Below are positions 11,388 through 21,999 of a stretch of 64,000 bases of DNA, in pieces. Within the stretch, counting starts at the first letter, position 1, and every line of letters begins with the position of its first letter. The notes under the pieces were generated by a model that was not told the origin of the DNA, did no database searches, and was given only the letters and a program-made list of their open reading frames with translations. The stretch comes from Sanguinoderma infundibulare (Eukaryota > Basidiomycota > Agaricomycetes > Polyporales > Polyporaceae), in NCBI GenBank assembly GCA_032821775.1, contig JAVLRN010000004.1:1240001-1304000 (forward strand). Reading direction: 5' to 3'. The translations under genes were made by a program, and so were the position numbers.

Positions 11388-14300
11388 CTACAATGCTAGT
11401 GTCGCAATGAAGTCCATAATCACCGTCAACTCTGCCTGCACGTCCTCGTCGTCCTCATCATCCGAATCATGTAACATATCAACGGCATCACCCTGGGAGT
11501 CTGGCTGCGAAGTCGACGGAAGATAAGACGCGTCAATGCGTCCCTCAAGCTCAGAAGGAGATAATAGGACAGGAAAGGGGGCACCAATACGTACGCCTGG
11601 CTGGACATCGCCGCCGTACCGCGGGAGGTGGTAGAGCTGCCGGAGGTGGGCCATGATACGAGTGTTTGCTTGGTGGCGGCGAGTAGCATACTCGAGCACA
11701 GCGCCATAGAGGGGGTCCTTCGTGCGACAGAGGTCGTCCAGGACAACAACAAAGAGTCGATCTTCATCTCGTATAGACATATGGATGCGGCGGGCCTGTA
11801 AATGAACCTTGTCAATCTCCTCGGCAGCGCGGGCAACGCGATGACCAAGGCGCATGGTCTCCCGGACCGGTATCCTCGCCCACGGCTGCTTCGAGATGTC
11901 TGCGCGGGTATCGTTCAGTAGCTCGAATTCCTCCAAGAACTGGTAGTGGGAGACTTTATCCCACTCCAGTTGTGGACGATTGGCGGTTTTTGCAACAGCG
12001 TTGTATGTATTGAGTGCGTTGCGGATTGCACGTGATCGTGTCTGGAGTTTCTTCGCGATCTGTTGGCGTAGACGGTAACCTGCGCCTAACATTAGATCAC
12101 GAAGATAACACGCACGGCAGAAGTCATACTCACCTGTGCCGGCCAGATTCATCTTGTGCAGCTCGAAAAGCCGCTGTACTACAAGGCGTTGCAAGTTCTG
12201 CAACGCGTCTTGGTACTTGCGTGTGGCCATGTACTGCTCTGTCTTGATGTACTCCGGACTCTTCGGTGTCCACGGCTCGGAGAGCTGGAGGTGAATCTCG
12301 ATTTCGGCGATGCGAATCTCGAGCGTTTGAGCCCATCAATCGAGGTGTCTCCGCACGGTCTCGACCTTACGCGTCTGGGACAAGTCAGCAGCGTACTCCG
12401 TCGGACCGTGCTCAGGCGGCAAAAAGGTGTAGTTCTTGCGCGCAGTCGCTAGGAATGACTGCGTTGCCACCGAGAGCTGGTCCCTGGAAACAGATCATCA
12501 GTAACGTCTGACAGAGAGCCGGCAATCACAGACTTGCCTGATCGCCTTCAACTCCTGCATTGCCTCAACATAGGCAACAGCGTGGAGATCCCAGTCATCC
12601 TCCTCACCCAAGGATGCGAGATACATACGCTCAGCCTCCGCGAAATTCTGAAGGTCTTGTGGGGTGAGATCCATTGCGCGCATGGCCTCTGACAGACGAA
12701 GGCCGTCCTCCGAAATGATGTGCTGCGCTTGGCGGTAATTGTCGTAAAGGAGCTTGCCGAGGTTCTGATACCGTTCATCATCCCAGTGCTGGAAATAGAC
12801 ATTGATAAGTAAACGGCGGCGATAGGCGGTTGCATAGCGCAGGATGGGGGCAAGCTTATTGGACCCGCTGAAGATCCGCTCCATCGTTTCGAGGTCTTCC
12901 AGACCCATACCATCAATCATGTTGGGATGGAAAAGGACTTGGCAGGAGTACTCATGGGAGTACCCGTGGAACGCGCCGACACAAAGCCACGCCTGGAGCT
13001 TCTCGAACGCTGGGCCCACCTTAGGACTACACCGAGCAGTGCCCTCAAAAGAGCATCCAACATCATACCTGCCCATGGTGCGCTCCTTGAAGACCTGGAG
13101 GATCTTGTGAACCGTCGCCAGTGGGTACTTCGCTCTGAAAATAACAGTCAGCAATAATACGAAAAGGAACGTCTAGACCTCTCACAGTTCGCCGCTGCGG
13201 ATCATATCAATGATCCACAAGACTAGTCCATGTGGACAGGCACTCGCAAACAGACCGTTCTCATCAAAAATATCCCACGACTGCTTCTTCTCGTCTGCCT
13301 GGGCTGCCTTCCAGTTATGCGTACACGACTTCCTACCGCCCAGGCATCCGTCTGTCGGATCGCCCTCAACAAGTCCATCAACAGGCGCAGCAGTTCCCAT
13401 CACCAAGGACGAAGCGGCGGGTGTGGCGGGGGCGTCAGCAGACTCGGGCGTGGGGTCCACGAGCTGTGGTGAGAGCGCTGTGTGAGCTGTGGCATAAGCA
13501 TCAGCAAGTGTGACATCCTGATCTGAGAGCGACGGATGAGCCGAGCTAGATGCCACAGGGACCCCCTCCATGCCGCCAGTGGAGTGTGCAGACTCCTCGC
13601 CATTGCCATCCATATTACCAGCCTGAGCAGCACATTTAATGCGGACCTTGTTGGCAAACTCTTCAATGTAGGACTGGGGGAGGAAGTAGTTGCTGTCACC
13701 AAGGACGCGATCGTCGCCCACATGGCGGCCGCCATGCGGCCGCATGCGCTTCAACGAGCTGTTCCCATCCATGCAATATATTCGCCGGAACAGCTGCGGC
13801 GGCTCGCCATGCAACTAAGCAAGATGTAGTCAAGCTCTGTGCCAACGATGCGAAAGATGTGTAATGCTAACTTACCTCATAACCACACGCAGGGCATCCG
13901 TAGAGCGCGCACCAATCAGGCGTATCCCTCCCGAGAGCACTGACGACATCCTTCTTGACTGCACGAATGATATTGAGGTAGATATCGAAGGTGTCAGACA
14001 GTGCATTGCGCACCCCCCGATCATAAGATACCTACCAAATAGAATTAGCAGAACGACATAAAACAAATCGTACCGTAAACGCACGCAATACTGATAGCAT
14101 ATGACCTTAGCAAAAGCTTCGACACTAAATGATGCATTGAACAGCCGGATCGTCCGGAACAGCTCGAGCGTGTAGAAAGATATGGTGGTGGTGGGGTGTA
14201 CAGGGGCGGATGGGAGGTAACCGTTGAGGATAAGAGCCTCCGCGGGGGACAACGTGTCGTAATACTTGATTGTAGCGCGGCGTTCAAGGGTCTTGAGATC

Positions 14301-15142
14301 CAAGACGTTGATCTCGAATGGCTCCTCTTCGATGGGAGGAGGAGGAGGAGGCGGCGGTGGGGGTGGCAGAGGAAGATCGACAGGAGAGGGAGGTGGCAGA
14401 GAAGGTGGGGGTGGCGGGGAAGGAGAGTGGACAGGGTCTTGATCCTCGCCGTTAGTTGACAGCGGGGTAGGCTGTGGAGGCATTGCACGCTGGGGGAGAT
14501 CTGGAGGCGATGGGTAATGCCATCGCACGAACGCCTTCACTAGACGAGGCATCACAGCCTTCCAGTGAGCATCCTGACGAAGGACTTGGTTGCGCCAGGT
14601 TCGCTTGTCGTGATACGTGCGGTATCGATGGCTGGGAGTTGCAGGGAAGCGGAGAAGAGGGGAGGAATGAGGAGAACAGCAGTGCTGCAACTGTATCACG
14701 ACATACCGTATGCCAAGCAAGTCCTGCACGTTGATCTCGGTTGCCTGGTCTCCTTCATCCTCCTCAACTGTCTCATAGCCAGACTCATCGCCTCCGTCAC
14801 ATAAGGGATCGACATCCATGGGTTGCGGGTCAGAAAGGGGGTCAGGGTCGGAGCTCGGTGCCCCTTGCTTCTTCATAGTGTTCAATGCATCAATGCTCCA
14901 TTGATCAAGGCCTACGTTCGATACGTAGTTAGAAAGGCAGACTAATTGAAATTTATAGAAAGCTTACCTATGAGCTCCTGGTCAAACCTTTGACGTCTCT
15001 TATCCGTCTCCTCGTGAATCGCTTTCTTGCGGAGGGTTTTGGAGGTGAACTTGATGGGGCCGTCAGCGGTTCCGATGGGATATGGTGCGGAGCTTTTCAC
15101 GTGAACAGCGCGCCTGATACCACAGCCCATAAAACGTTGCAA
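11388..15142 (-). CDS. KDZ superfamily transposase (in-frame TGA near the C-terminus)
   Basis: Coding segments chain on the minus strand from about 15142 to the stop at 11388. In order they contain the N-terminal GPIKFTSKTLRKKAI and FDQELIG; GLDQWSIDALNTMKKQ; a Pro-rich linker; GRDTPDWCALYGCPACGYE (a Cys pair); YCMDGNSSLKRM; GGRKSCTHNWKAAQADEKK; ASACPHGLVLWIIDMIRSGE; AKYPLATVHKILQ; YDVGCSF; CVGAFHGYSHEYSCQ; GLEDLETMERIFSGSN; and a C-terminal coiled region with KLQTRSRAIRNALNTYN and VVLDDL. These match the fungal KDZ transposases, whose core is an RNase H-like fold. One intron, after KAIRQ near 12532, uses a GC donor. An in-frame TGA at 12336-12338 separates the C-terminal coiled part from the core, so the copy may be inactive, although everything else looks open. 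Confidence 0.85.
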
Positions 15143-15539
15143 ACGGTGGGGAGCAGGGACCTAGCAAAGACGAAGGGATGGGAAATTCATGGGCAGAGGA
15201 AACAAGAGGAGAGCGCACACAGCATTGCCTCGCGTCCATCGAGATGTGGGATCGAGACCCGGAACCCATGGGCCGGGACGCAAAGAGGGAGTTTGCTGAG
15301 GACCCGCGATGCTCAATATGCTTTTGATAGTGTTAGTACTACAAGTTGCTGTGGTGTAATGGTTTACTCATCTTCTTGAGCGCTGCCCGCGCTCATGAAG
15401 CCCTGGGTTCGATTTCCAGCATGGCGGTTCTCGTGCAAGAGACGCATTTTTCACTCCCTATGCGACTTACTCTACTAAAGGCGCAAACTACTTTTGTCAT
15501 TCTTGATGAGTATCTGGAAGTGATGAGGCGCGCGATACT

Positions 15540-16362
15540 CAACGCCCGTGGTTGGCGCTGACTGCGGTCGCGAACACTCAAAGTGCCGCCAGGGAGGGCG
15601 GAGTGGCCTGTAGTGGCTTAACATATGGATAAATGTATGTAATATAAATACATATGTAACTATGATTCGCAAAAGAATGGAACGAAACGGTGAAGAAATG
15701 GTGGAGATAGTCGTGCTCACCGTCGGAGACGGCGAGCACGACTGATCCGGCAGCGGCGGACGTGGGAGGGAGCGGCGGCGGCAGTGGGAAGGCGGGAACC
15801 CATGGGCGTGGGCCTGGACACGAGAAGCGAGTTTGCCGAAGGCACGCGATACTCAATGCCCGCGGTTGGCGCCGACTGCGGTCGAGAACTCTGGAGGTGT
15901 CACCAGGGAGGGCGGAGGGGGCTGTAGTGGCTCAATATATGGATAATTGTAATCTAGGGATGCAGTTAAGTATGGTTAGCAAAAGAACGGGACGAAATGG
16001 GCGGGAACTGGTGGAGATAGTCGTGCTCGCTGTCTGAGACAGCGAGCACGACTAGTCCAGCAGCGGTGAACGTGGGAGGGAGCGGCGGCGGCGGTGGGAA
16101 GGCGGAAACCCACAGGCGTGGGCCTCGACACGAGAAGCGAGTTTGCCGAAGGCACGCGATACTCAACGCCCGCGGTTGGCGCCGACTGCGGTCGAGAACT
16201 CTCAAGGTGCCGCCAGGAAGGGCGGAGGGGACTGTAGTGGCTTGAAACGTTGATAAACGTGATCTAGGGACATAGTTAAGTACAATTAGCGAAAGAATGG
16301 GACGAAACGGGCGGGAACTGGTGGAGATAGTCATGCTCGCTGTCTCAGACAGCGAGCACGAC
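15540..16362 (+). repeat. Subterminal tandem repeats of about 310 bp, right end of the KDZ element
   Basis: A unit of about 310 bp recurs in direct orientation: a partial unit ending near 15712, then about 15713-16016 and 16017-16328, then the start of a further unit. Each unit carries a palindrome (GTCGTGCTCGCTGTCT arms), a GC-rich GTGGGAGGGAGCGGCGG block and the phrase GGTTGGCGCCGACTGCGGTC. The left end has only one unit, so the ends are unequal in copy number. Subterminal repeats of this kind are often transposase-binding sites; that role is inferred here. Confidence 0.8.
16020..16052. repeat. Perfect 16-bp-arm palindrome in the subterminal unit
   Basis: Arms GTCGTGCTCGCTGTCT and AGACAGCGAGCACGAC flank a single central G. 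Further copies lie at 6579-6611 and 16330-16362, with a degraded copy near 15715-15741. Confidence 0.9.
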
Positions 16363-16652
16363 TAGTCCAGCAGCGGTGAACGTGGGAGGGAGCGGTGGCG
16401 CCGGCGGGATGCGCGGGAACCTCGTATTCAACGCCCGGCATTATCTGTGATCAATGATGGCGGCGTTATCAGTAACCCAGATAACGACTTGATAGCGGGG
16501 ACGCTGATACTTACCTTAAATAGTATACTGGAGGGGTGTATTGGTAGTAATACTGGTAGTGCTGGGGTTTAGCGTGTTTTGGGCTTATTAGGCTGCCATG
16601 TGATACGAGTCATGCCAGCCTAATTATGTGGGAACACCGTGATGATCAGGTG
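16036..16652 (-). repeat. Right terminal inverted repeat of the KDZ element
   Basis: Reverse complement of the left terminal repeat with only scattered differences. The terminal bases read outward as ..GATGATCAGGTG, directly followed by the second CCGCCGAT. Confidence 0.9.
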
Positions 16653-16660
16653 CCGCCGAT
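16653..16660. repeat. Target-site duplication, right copy
   Basis: CCGCCGAT directly follows the right terminal inverted repeat and matches the left copy exactly. Confidence 0.93.
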
Positions 16661-16732
16661 AGTTGACCGGTGACCGGTGACGGTTCACTCTTGGTTCACT
16701 CTGCGCCGCCATATATCTCGCTTCCTCCAGGA

Positions 16733-17798
16733 ATGTCACAGGAAGGCCGTCCATCCAAGCGCGCTAGGACCACAGTGGATGCTGCTGAAGCTACTCTCAA
16801 GCATCACGACGACTTCTGGCTTGACGACGGCAACATCGTCCTCGTCGCCGAAAACGTCGCGTTCCGTGTTTACCGCGGCCTCCTCGTTACTCAGTCCACC
16901 ATTTTCGCCGACATGTTTGCCTCCTCCAGTCCAAGCTCGGACGAGACAATAGACGGATGCCCCGTCGTGCACGTCTCCGACTCTCCCCACGACTTGGCTG
17001 ATCTCCTCCGAGTACTCCTTCCCACCACTCAGCGACAGTACGTTTGCTATACGGTCTGCCCACTGTTGTGATGTTGACTCCCATTATGCCAACAGTTATC
17101 ATCGGGATAAAGATGAGGGCAAACGTCCTTTTGATGAGGTGTTCGCCGTCGTCCGCCTTGCACACAAGTACAACATCGAAGACGTCCAGAGGCAGGCCTT
17201 GAAGTCCCTGCGAACATACGCCTTCAACGACGACTTCGCTGCCTGGAGGGAGGATCGAGATGAGTACACCTGGTCAGGCGACTCAGGCGAGGCCATCGGT
17301 GCGGTCAACCTTGCTAGGCTCCTTGATGTGCCCGACATGCTCCCGGTCGCTCTCTACCATTGCCTCCGCCTTGGCCCTCGCATATTTGACGGCTGGGAGC
17401 GTAGAGATGGATCGGTCGAATACCTCTGTCAGGAAGATCTCAAACGGTGCGTTGCCGCAAGAGCAGAGCTTTCCCGTTCGGGCGTCGCCTTGGTCTCCAA
17501 CATATTTCGACCAGAGCCAAGCGATGGGTGTAAACAGAGGGCGGACTGCAAAGACGATCTGCGACGGATGACCGTGGAGATTTTGAAGGAATACCCAATG
17601 GGTGTTGCGGAAGCCTCCACGGTGATTGCACCTTGGGACGACCTCATTGACTTCCAGCTCGAGTTGAAGCCTCACCGCCTGTGTGCAGCATGCACGCGCG
17701 AGGTGAAGGCCAGGGATGTCAAGGGACGAGAGGCGATCTGGGACAGGTTTCCGGAGATCTTTGACGTCGAAACGAAGTATTGGGGAATGGGGGTATGA
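16733..17798 (+). CDS. BTB/POZ domain protein 1
   Basis: Two exons (16733-17037 and 17096-17798) give 335 residues. The BTB fold starts at FWLDDGNIVLVAENVAFRVY (about residues 29-48) and runs through RGLLVTQSTIFADMF to the LADLLRVLLP segment near residue 95; it then continues across the intron with FDEVFAVVRLAHKYNI. BTB domains form dimers and often recruit cullin-3 or regulators. After the fold comes a helical region (AIGAVNLARLLDVP) and a C-terminal module with C247-x5-C253 and C298-x2-C301. The same cysteine pattern is kept in the other intact family members in this window, so it may bind a metal. The gene begins 73 bp after the transposon target-site duplication, so its promoter now lies in or beyond the element. 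Large families of such proteins are known in Agaricomycetes, with mostly unknown roles. Confidence 0.9.
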
Positions 17799-18340
17799 CA
17801 GAGTTGTGAGCGAGCATTTACGTCCTTGTTGGACCTATGTACCATTCATCGAGCGATTATGCTATGCTGTCCCCGACTCCCCTTGCAATCCACGTTGCAA
17901 AACGAAGTCATTCTGTCCATCCACATGACTCCCGTTGCAAGAGCCTCAGTCACCATTATGGTGGGTAAAGTGGTCTGGAGACAAGTACAGCAACGCGGAG
18001 AGATGGCGCTCTGGGTATCGGGGATCACCGGTCACCCTGGCCCCGAACAGTTCTGCGGCACGTCGTCCTTACAACTGATAAATTATACCCGTTTCACAGT
18101 GATGAATCGATGACACCTCACCATTCATATTTCTGAACACTGGCGAGCGTGTGGTCCTTTGCTTCCTTAGGCAGGCGCGGTTGCGAGATGCGAGATGAGA
18201 TGCCCCCCGATGGCCGTCCAGCCCGGGGGTGGATCCATGACGATTGCAAGGTCCCCTATTTCCCACATTTCCTTCCTCCTACCATCGCGGCTCGGCACTT
18301 AACCCAATGCCGAAGGCCCCAGTATCGCGCTTCGTATCTC
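17799..18340. other. Intergenic stretch
   Basis: Holds the 3' end region of BTB gene 1 and the sequence before the decayed BTB gene 2. No gene, RNA or repeat is recognisable. Confidence 0.6.
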
Positions 18341-19095
18341 TTCCTCAAATGAACCAACACCCGACTCCCAGTTTTAGCTAGAGGATGGGAACATAGTGCT
18401 CGTCGCCGGCAACACCAAGTTCCGTGTCTATCGCGGTCTCCTTGGCGCACAATCCACCGTCTTCGCGGACATGTTCGCATCTGCATCCCCGAGTGGGGAA
18501 GAGACATGCGATGCTCAATCGTCCATCTGTCAGACTCCGCGAACGATCTTCGCTACCTGCTTCGTGTACTACTGCCAACGACGCGCAGAGTGTACGTACC
18601 TCTCTATCCTCGTGAACGAGTCTTGCTCCCGGCCACCAGCAGAATGTTGACCACGCCATGCAGATTTCAACGCCAGGAACCCTTATATTTCGCCGAAGTC
18701 TCCCCCGTCGTCCGCCTCGCGCACAAGTACGGCATTCAAGACGTAGAGGACCAGGCTCTCTCCGTCCTACTTGCATACTACATACACGACTTCGACACCC
18801 TCGAGCGGAAGGCTTACGAGGACGTCAAGTTTGTCCCTCCGACCACGGAGGAAGCCATCGGAGCCGTCAATCTGGCACGGTTCACCGATACCGCATCGAT
18901 CGTGCCGTATGCCTTGGCCATATGTAGCCGTTTGGGGGCCGCGATCCTTGACGGCTGGAAGGGCCCGGACAGGGTGGTTGAGCGGCTGAGCGCGGACGAC
19001 CTCAGGAGATGCCTCCAGGGACAGATGCAGCTCGCAGCTCGACAGCCTGGCATGCACTTCAGGATCTTTACTGCGACAGTATCTGAAAGTGAACA
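18341..19095 (+). pseudogene. BTB/POZ pseudogene 2
   Basis: The reading starts around a TTT TAG CTA GAG motif: the TAG at 18375-18377 replaces the Trp codon of the family motif FWLEDGN. The BTB fold continues (VYRGLLGAQSTVFADMFAS), then a frameshift near 18505 moves it to another frame (CSIVHLSDSANDLRYLLRVL). After a normal-looking intron (donor GTACGT at 18592, exon from about 18665) the second part reads LAHKYGIQDVEDQALSVLL and EAIGAVNLARFTDTASIV. Homology to the family stops near 19090, before the C-terminal cysteine module, where an antisense F-box fragment begins. The remaining open frame to 19300 is therefore not BTB sequence. Missing start context, stop, frameshift and 3' truncation together make this a clear pseudogene. 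Confidence 0.85.
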
Positions 19096-19400
19096 TCGCT
19101 CAATGAGCGGAGCACTCATGAGATTCGAACGGGGAGGGCGTACGGTATCGAAGAACTCGGTCGTGGACTCCTTAGGCATCGAGTCCGCGGGTCCTAGGAG
19201 CCGCCAAAGCGGCGTGGGCGGCGACATGTTGCTCCAGCAAGGCAGGTTCGCGGAAAGCATGGGACACGAGTGCACAAGACAAGAGGTCCTTGGGTGGTAG
19301 TGTCCTCTTATCATTACTGCCTTTATCTACTTCGAATATCTTGTGCAGGACGTCATAGGTTCTCACAGTAAAGAATGTTGCACGCTCGGACTCTGGACAC
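19096..19400 (-). pseudogene. F-box protein fragment, antisense and frameshifted
   Basis: On the minus strand the sequence reads YDVLHKIFEVD, then LLSCALVSHAFREPALL, which is the F-box of the polypore type (conserved CALVS..F.EPAL). The frame then changes, and WSNMSPPTPLWRLLGPADS continues the usual text after an F-box. The rest of such a gene (leucine-rich repeats) is absent. The fragment directly abuts the broken 3' end of BTB pseudogene 2 in the opposite direction, so the locus is a chimera of two gene scraps. Confidence 0.7.
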
Positions 19401-20446
19401 GGCGAGCAATAGCTTGACATGTTCCTTGAGACCGTGTTAGCGCACCGTATGGCGAGGATGAAGCAGCACTTACTTGACTTATAGTTCAAGCGATTGAGAG
19501 AGAATAGAAAAACAGTTCGGTCAGTCGTCCTAAGTGGGCGGATGAGCACTGAGGTACCTTTGTCCGACTGGACAAAAAGCTGTCAAACAGGATAGAACAC
19601 AGTATGTAAACTGTCTCCAGAAGGAACTTGAGTCAAAATACCACTATCCGCATGCACAGGCTAGGACTGAGCAAGGTCGCCGCGAGGGCGATGATGGTGA
19701 TGATGGTGGGACATGGCAGAGGGCGTTGGCGCCGGTTCTCTGTTGCCTCCTCACGGCTTGTTCTCGAGCTGCCATCAATACCAACTTGTCAACCGACCTA
19801 TACACCTTGCTGCATACTGTGGGCTTGTCTTTCGTACTCTTCTCTCTGAAAGTTCAAAACGCTTCACTTCCCCAGTCACCGCTCTCGTGCAACCCTATCG
19901 TCCGGTCTAGTCTCACGGAAGGCTGAAGCATTAGCAATTACTCTGGACGAGCGGACATAGGACTTAGAAATGGTGGTCAACGGTCGAGGCTGACCTACAT
20001 GGTCGAGGGAAACAAGGATCACTCAGGTAAGTTCTCGTTCAATTCTCCTATTTCGTCATATCTGGCTTTTTGTGTCCCCCATCGTTCGCTTTACCCTGGC
20101 TCCCTGTTCTCCGGTACCTCTACCCTTCGCACCCTCGATTTTCTACACTGTGCACACGGCTCCTTTACGTTTGGCTTTTGTTCGTAAAGAGCCCGATTTT
20201 TGTACGGCCGCCATGCCATTTACGTTATCAGCCGTCTGACTTCCATCATCCTGTCCGAACGGACTCACCACCGTGGTGAACCCAACCCATCCCACGCGGC
20301 CCTGGATTCTCGATGGGAAGCTGAAACAGTGCACGTGGTAGAATGTGGTCACCTTGCTTCATCGATACGTCGGTCCATCTGTACGTCGAGCAACGATCGT
20401 CTTGTGTATCCTTGGTCCTTGTCCCACATATCCATATTCTCCCCCG
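19401..20446. other. Stretch without a supported gene
   Basis: Contains a short GATGGTGATGATGGTG run near 19692 and the promoter region of BTB gene 3. Short frames on both strands show no family motifs. Confidence 0.55.
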
Positions 20447-21632
20447 ATGTTATCCGCAGATAACTCATCCAATGATCCCGTCCAGAAACGAGCTCCGTCC
20501 CCTGCCTTCAAGCATCATGACCGATTCTGGTTCGAAGATGGCAGTGTCATCCTCGTCGCTCGAGGCACCGGCTTCAAGATCTACCGCGGACTCCTCGCCT
20601 TGCGTTCCCGCGTCTTTGCGGATATGTTCGCGTCCCCCAGCTCTTGCGAAGAGGAATGCCTCGAAGGGTGTCCGATCGTACATGTCTCGGACTCGGCCGA
20701 AAGCCTAGCACATTTCCTCGAAGTGCTCATGCCCACTTCGCAAAAGTCGTAAGTAATACATTCTGATCCTCGTACGTATCGTGCCCATCTCAAGTAGTCG
20801 TAGCTTTCGACGCCGTGAAGGCGATCCGAAATACCCCTTCGACCAAATCTCGGCCATCATCCGTCTCGCCCATAAGTACGACGTCCAGGACGTTCAGGAG
20901 CAAGCCCTCTTCTACCTGCGAGAGTATTACACGACAATTTTCATCCTCTTCGCCGACGAGCTCACCCGAGGAGAGGTCGCGATCAGCACGGTCCACGCGA
21001 TCGGCGCGATCAACCTAGCTAGACTTACCAACGCCTCGTCGATGTTGCCTGTCGCCTTCTACGACTGCTGTCTCCTGGGCGGCGGGAGACTGCTCGACGG
21101 ATGGACTCGAGAAGACGGAGACGTGGAGTACCTTTCTCCGAAAGATTTTGCCCTCTGCTTCGATGCAAAGGAACGCCTGGCCCTCGAAGGGTACAAGCGG
21201 TTCTCGCGGGTGTTTGACGAGCCGAGCGCGCAGTGTCGTACTTCGGCACAGTGTGGCTCAAAGTTGCACTCATTCCTTGTCCAGGCAGCAGGGCGCGACA
21301 AGTTCCATGTCCCGAGATGCCTCACGAACTACGAGGGTTCGATACAGTCAATTGTGTCCAAGGCTCTGGAGGTCTGTGCCGACTGTGAGAAAGAGCTTCG
21401 GAGGCGGAACATGGCGGAGTTGCGGCTTTTGTGGGATCGGCTCCCCGAGATATTGGGTATCAAGGTTAGGGGTGGCAGGATGCAGCCGCCGCATAGTTGG
21501 ACTGTGTGTAAGTGTATTGCTGTTCATAACGACCGTCTCTTGAGCTTATCATATTTATACTTTTCAGGCGAGACGCAACACTCGCGCCAATCTACGTCCG
21601 TCTACCATTGTCTCAAAGATTGTGAGTCATAA
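20447..21632 (+). CDS. BTB/POZ domain protein 3
   Basis: Exons 20447-20748 and 20804 to about 21505 are well supported. The 3' end is either the direct frame to 21632 or a third exon after an intron with the acceptor TTTTCAG near 21567. The protein starts MLSADNSS and the BTB fold runs from FWFEDGSVILVARGTGFKIY to LAHFLEVLMP, continuing with FDQISAIIRLAHKYDVQDV. The shared helical part reads AIGAINLARLTNASSMLPV. The C-terminal module keeps C245-x5-C251 and C292-x2-C295 and ends in the family-typical LLWDRLPEILGIKV. The gene has no internal stop and keeps the intron position of BTB genes 1, 6 and 8. The role of the family is unknown. Confidence 0.85.
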
Positions 21633-21999
21633 CGCCTTTAAAGCGAAGCTTTCCCAGTAACTTGAACCTGTCTAGAGCACAACTAGTGTTTGTTATGGAT
21701 GCGAAGTCTTCGTTTGTGAGGTTCTAGCTATCGTTCACCTGTGCACAATACCACGTCAGCGGCAGGGTAGTAGTGTAAGCCGTGATTCCAATTTCCAATG
21801 AATTGTATCTGTATGCTCCGTATCATGAGTAGCACTAAAATACAGGACACCGTTCTCGAGGATTACAGTCCTTAGGACTAAGGAAATGCTCGGCAAATGG
21901 GATGAGAATTTGAACTTTACTGATGTAGTCTGTAGAGCGAAGTAATCGGAACGGCAGCCGCTTAGATCACAGCTGGTCAGGATTCTTATGAAAGGCTAC
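21633..21999. other. Spacer between convergent genes
   Basis: Intergenic DNA between BTB gene 3 (plus) and HET gene 1 (minus). No feature is recognisable. Confidence 0.6.

Larger units (their letters stand above)
6289..16652. mobile_element. KDZ (Kyakuja-Dileera-Zisupton) superfamily DNA transposon, full length
   Basis: The element is 10,364 bp, bounded by ~615-bp terminal inverted repeats that begin CACCTGATCATCACGG, with an 8-bp target-site duplication outside them. It carries three multi-exon genes on the minus strand: a KDZ-type transposase (11388-15142) and two accessory genes (9691-11085 and 7356-9110). The assignment to KDZ rests on transposase motifs such as GLEDLETMERIFSGSN and YDVGCSF. 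From memory, the related Zisupton elements also make 8-bp duplications, which agrees. Preserved ends suggest a fairly recent insertion, but in-frame TGA codons at 12336-12338 (transposase) and 8838-8840 (accessory gene) suggest this copy may no longer move on its own. It lies 73 bp before the ATG of the BTB gene at 16733. Confidence 0.92.

Noticed and set aside
15346..15420. tRNA-like sequence (TGGTGTAATGG ... GGGTTCGATTTCC) inside the KDZ element
   Set aside because: The two internal promoter-like boxes are there and the T arm pairs, but the acceptor halves GTTGCTG and CATGGCG do not pair, so it is not a working tRNA gene.
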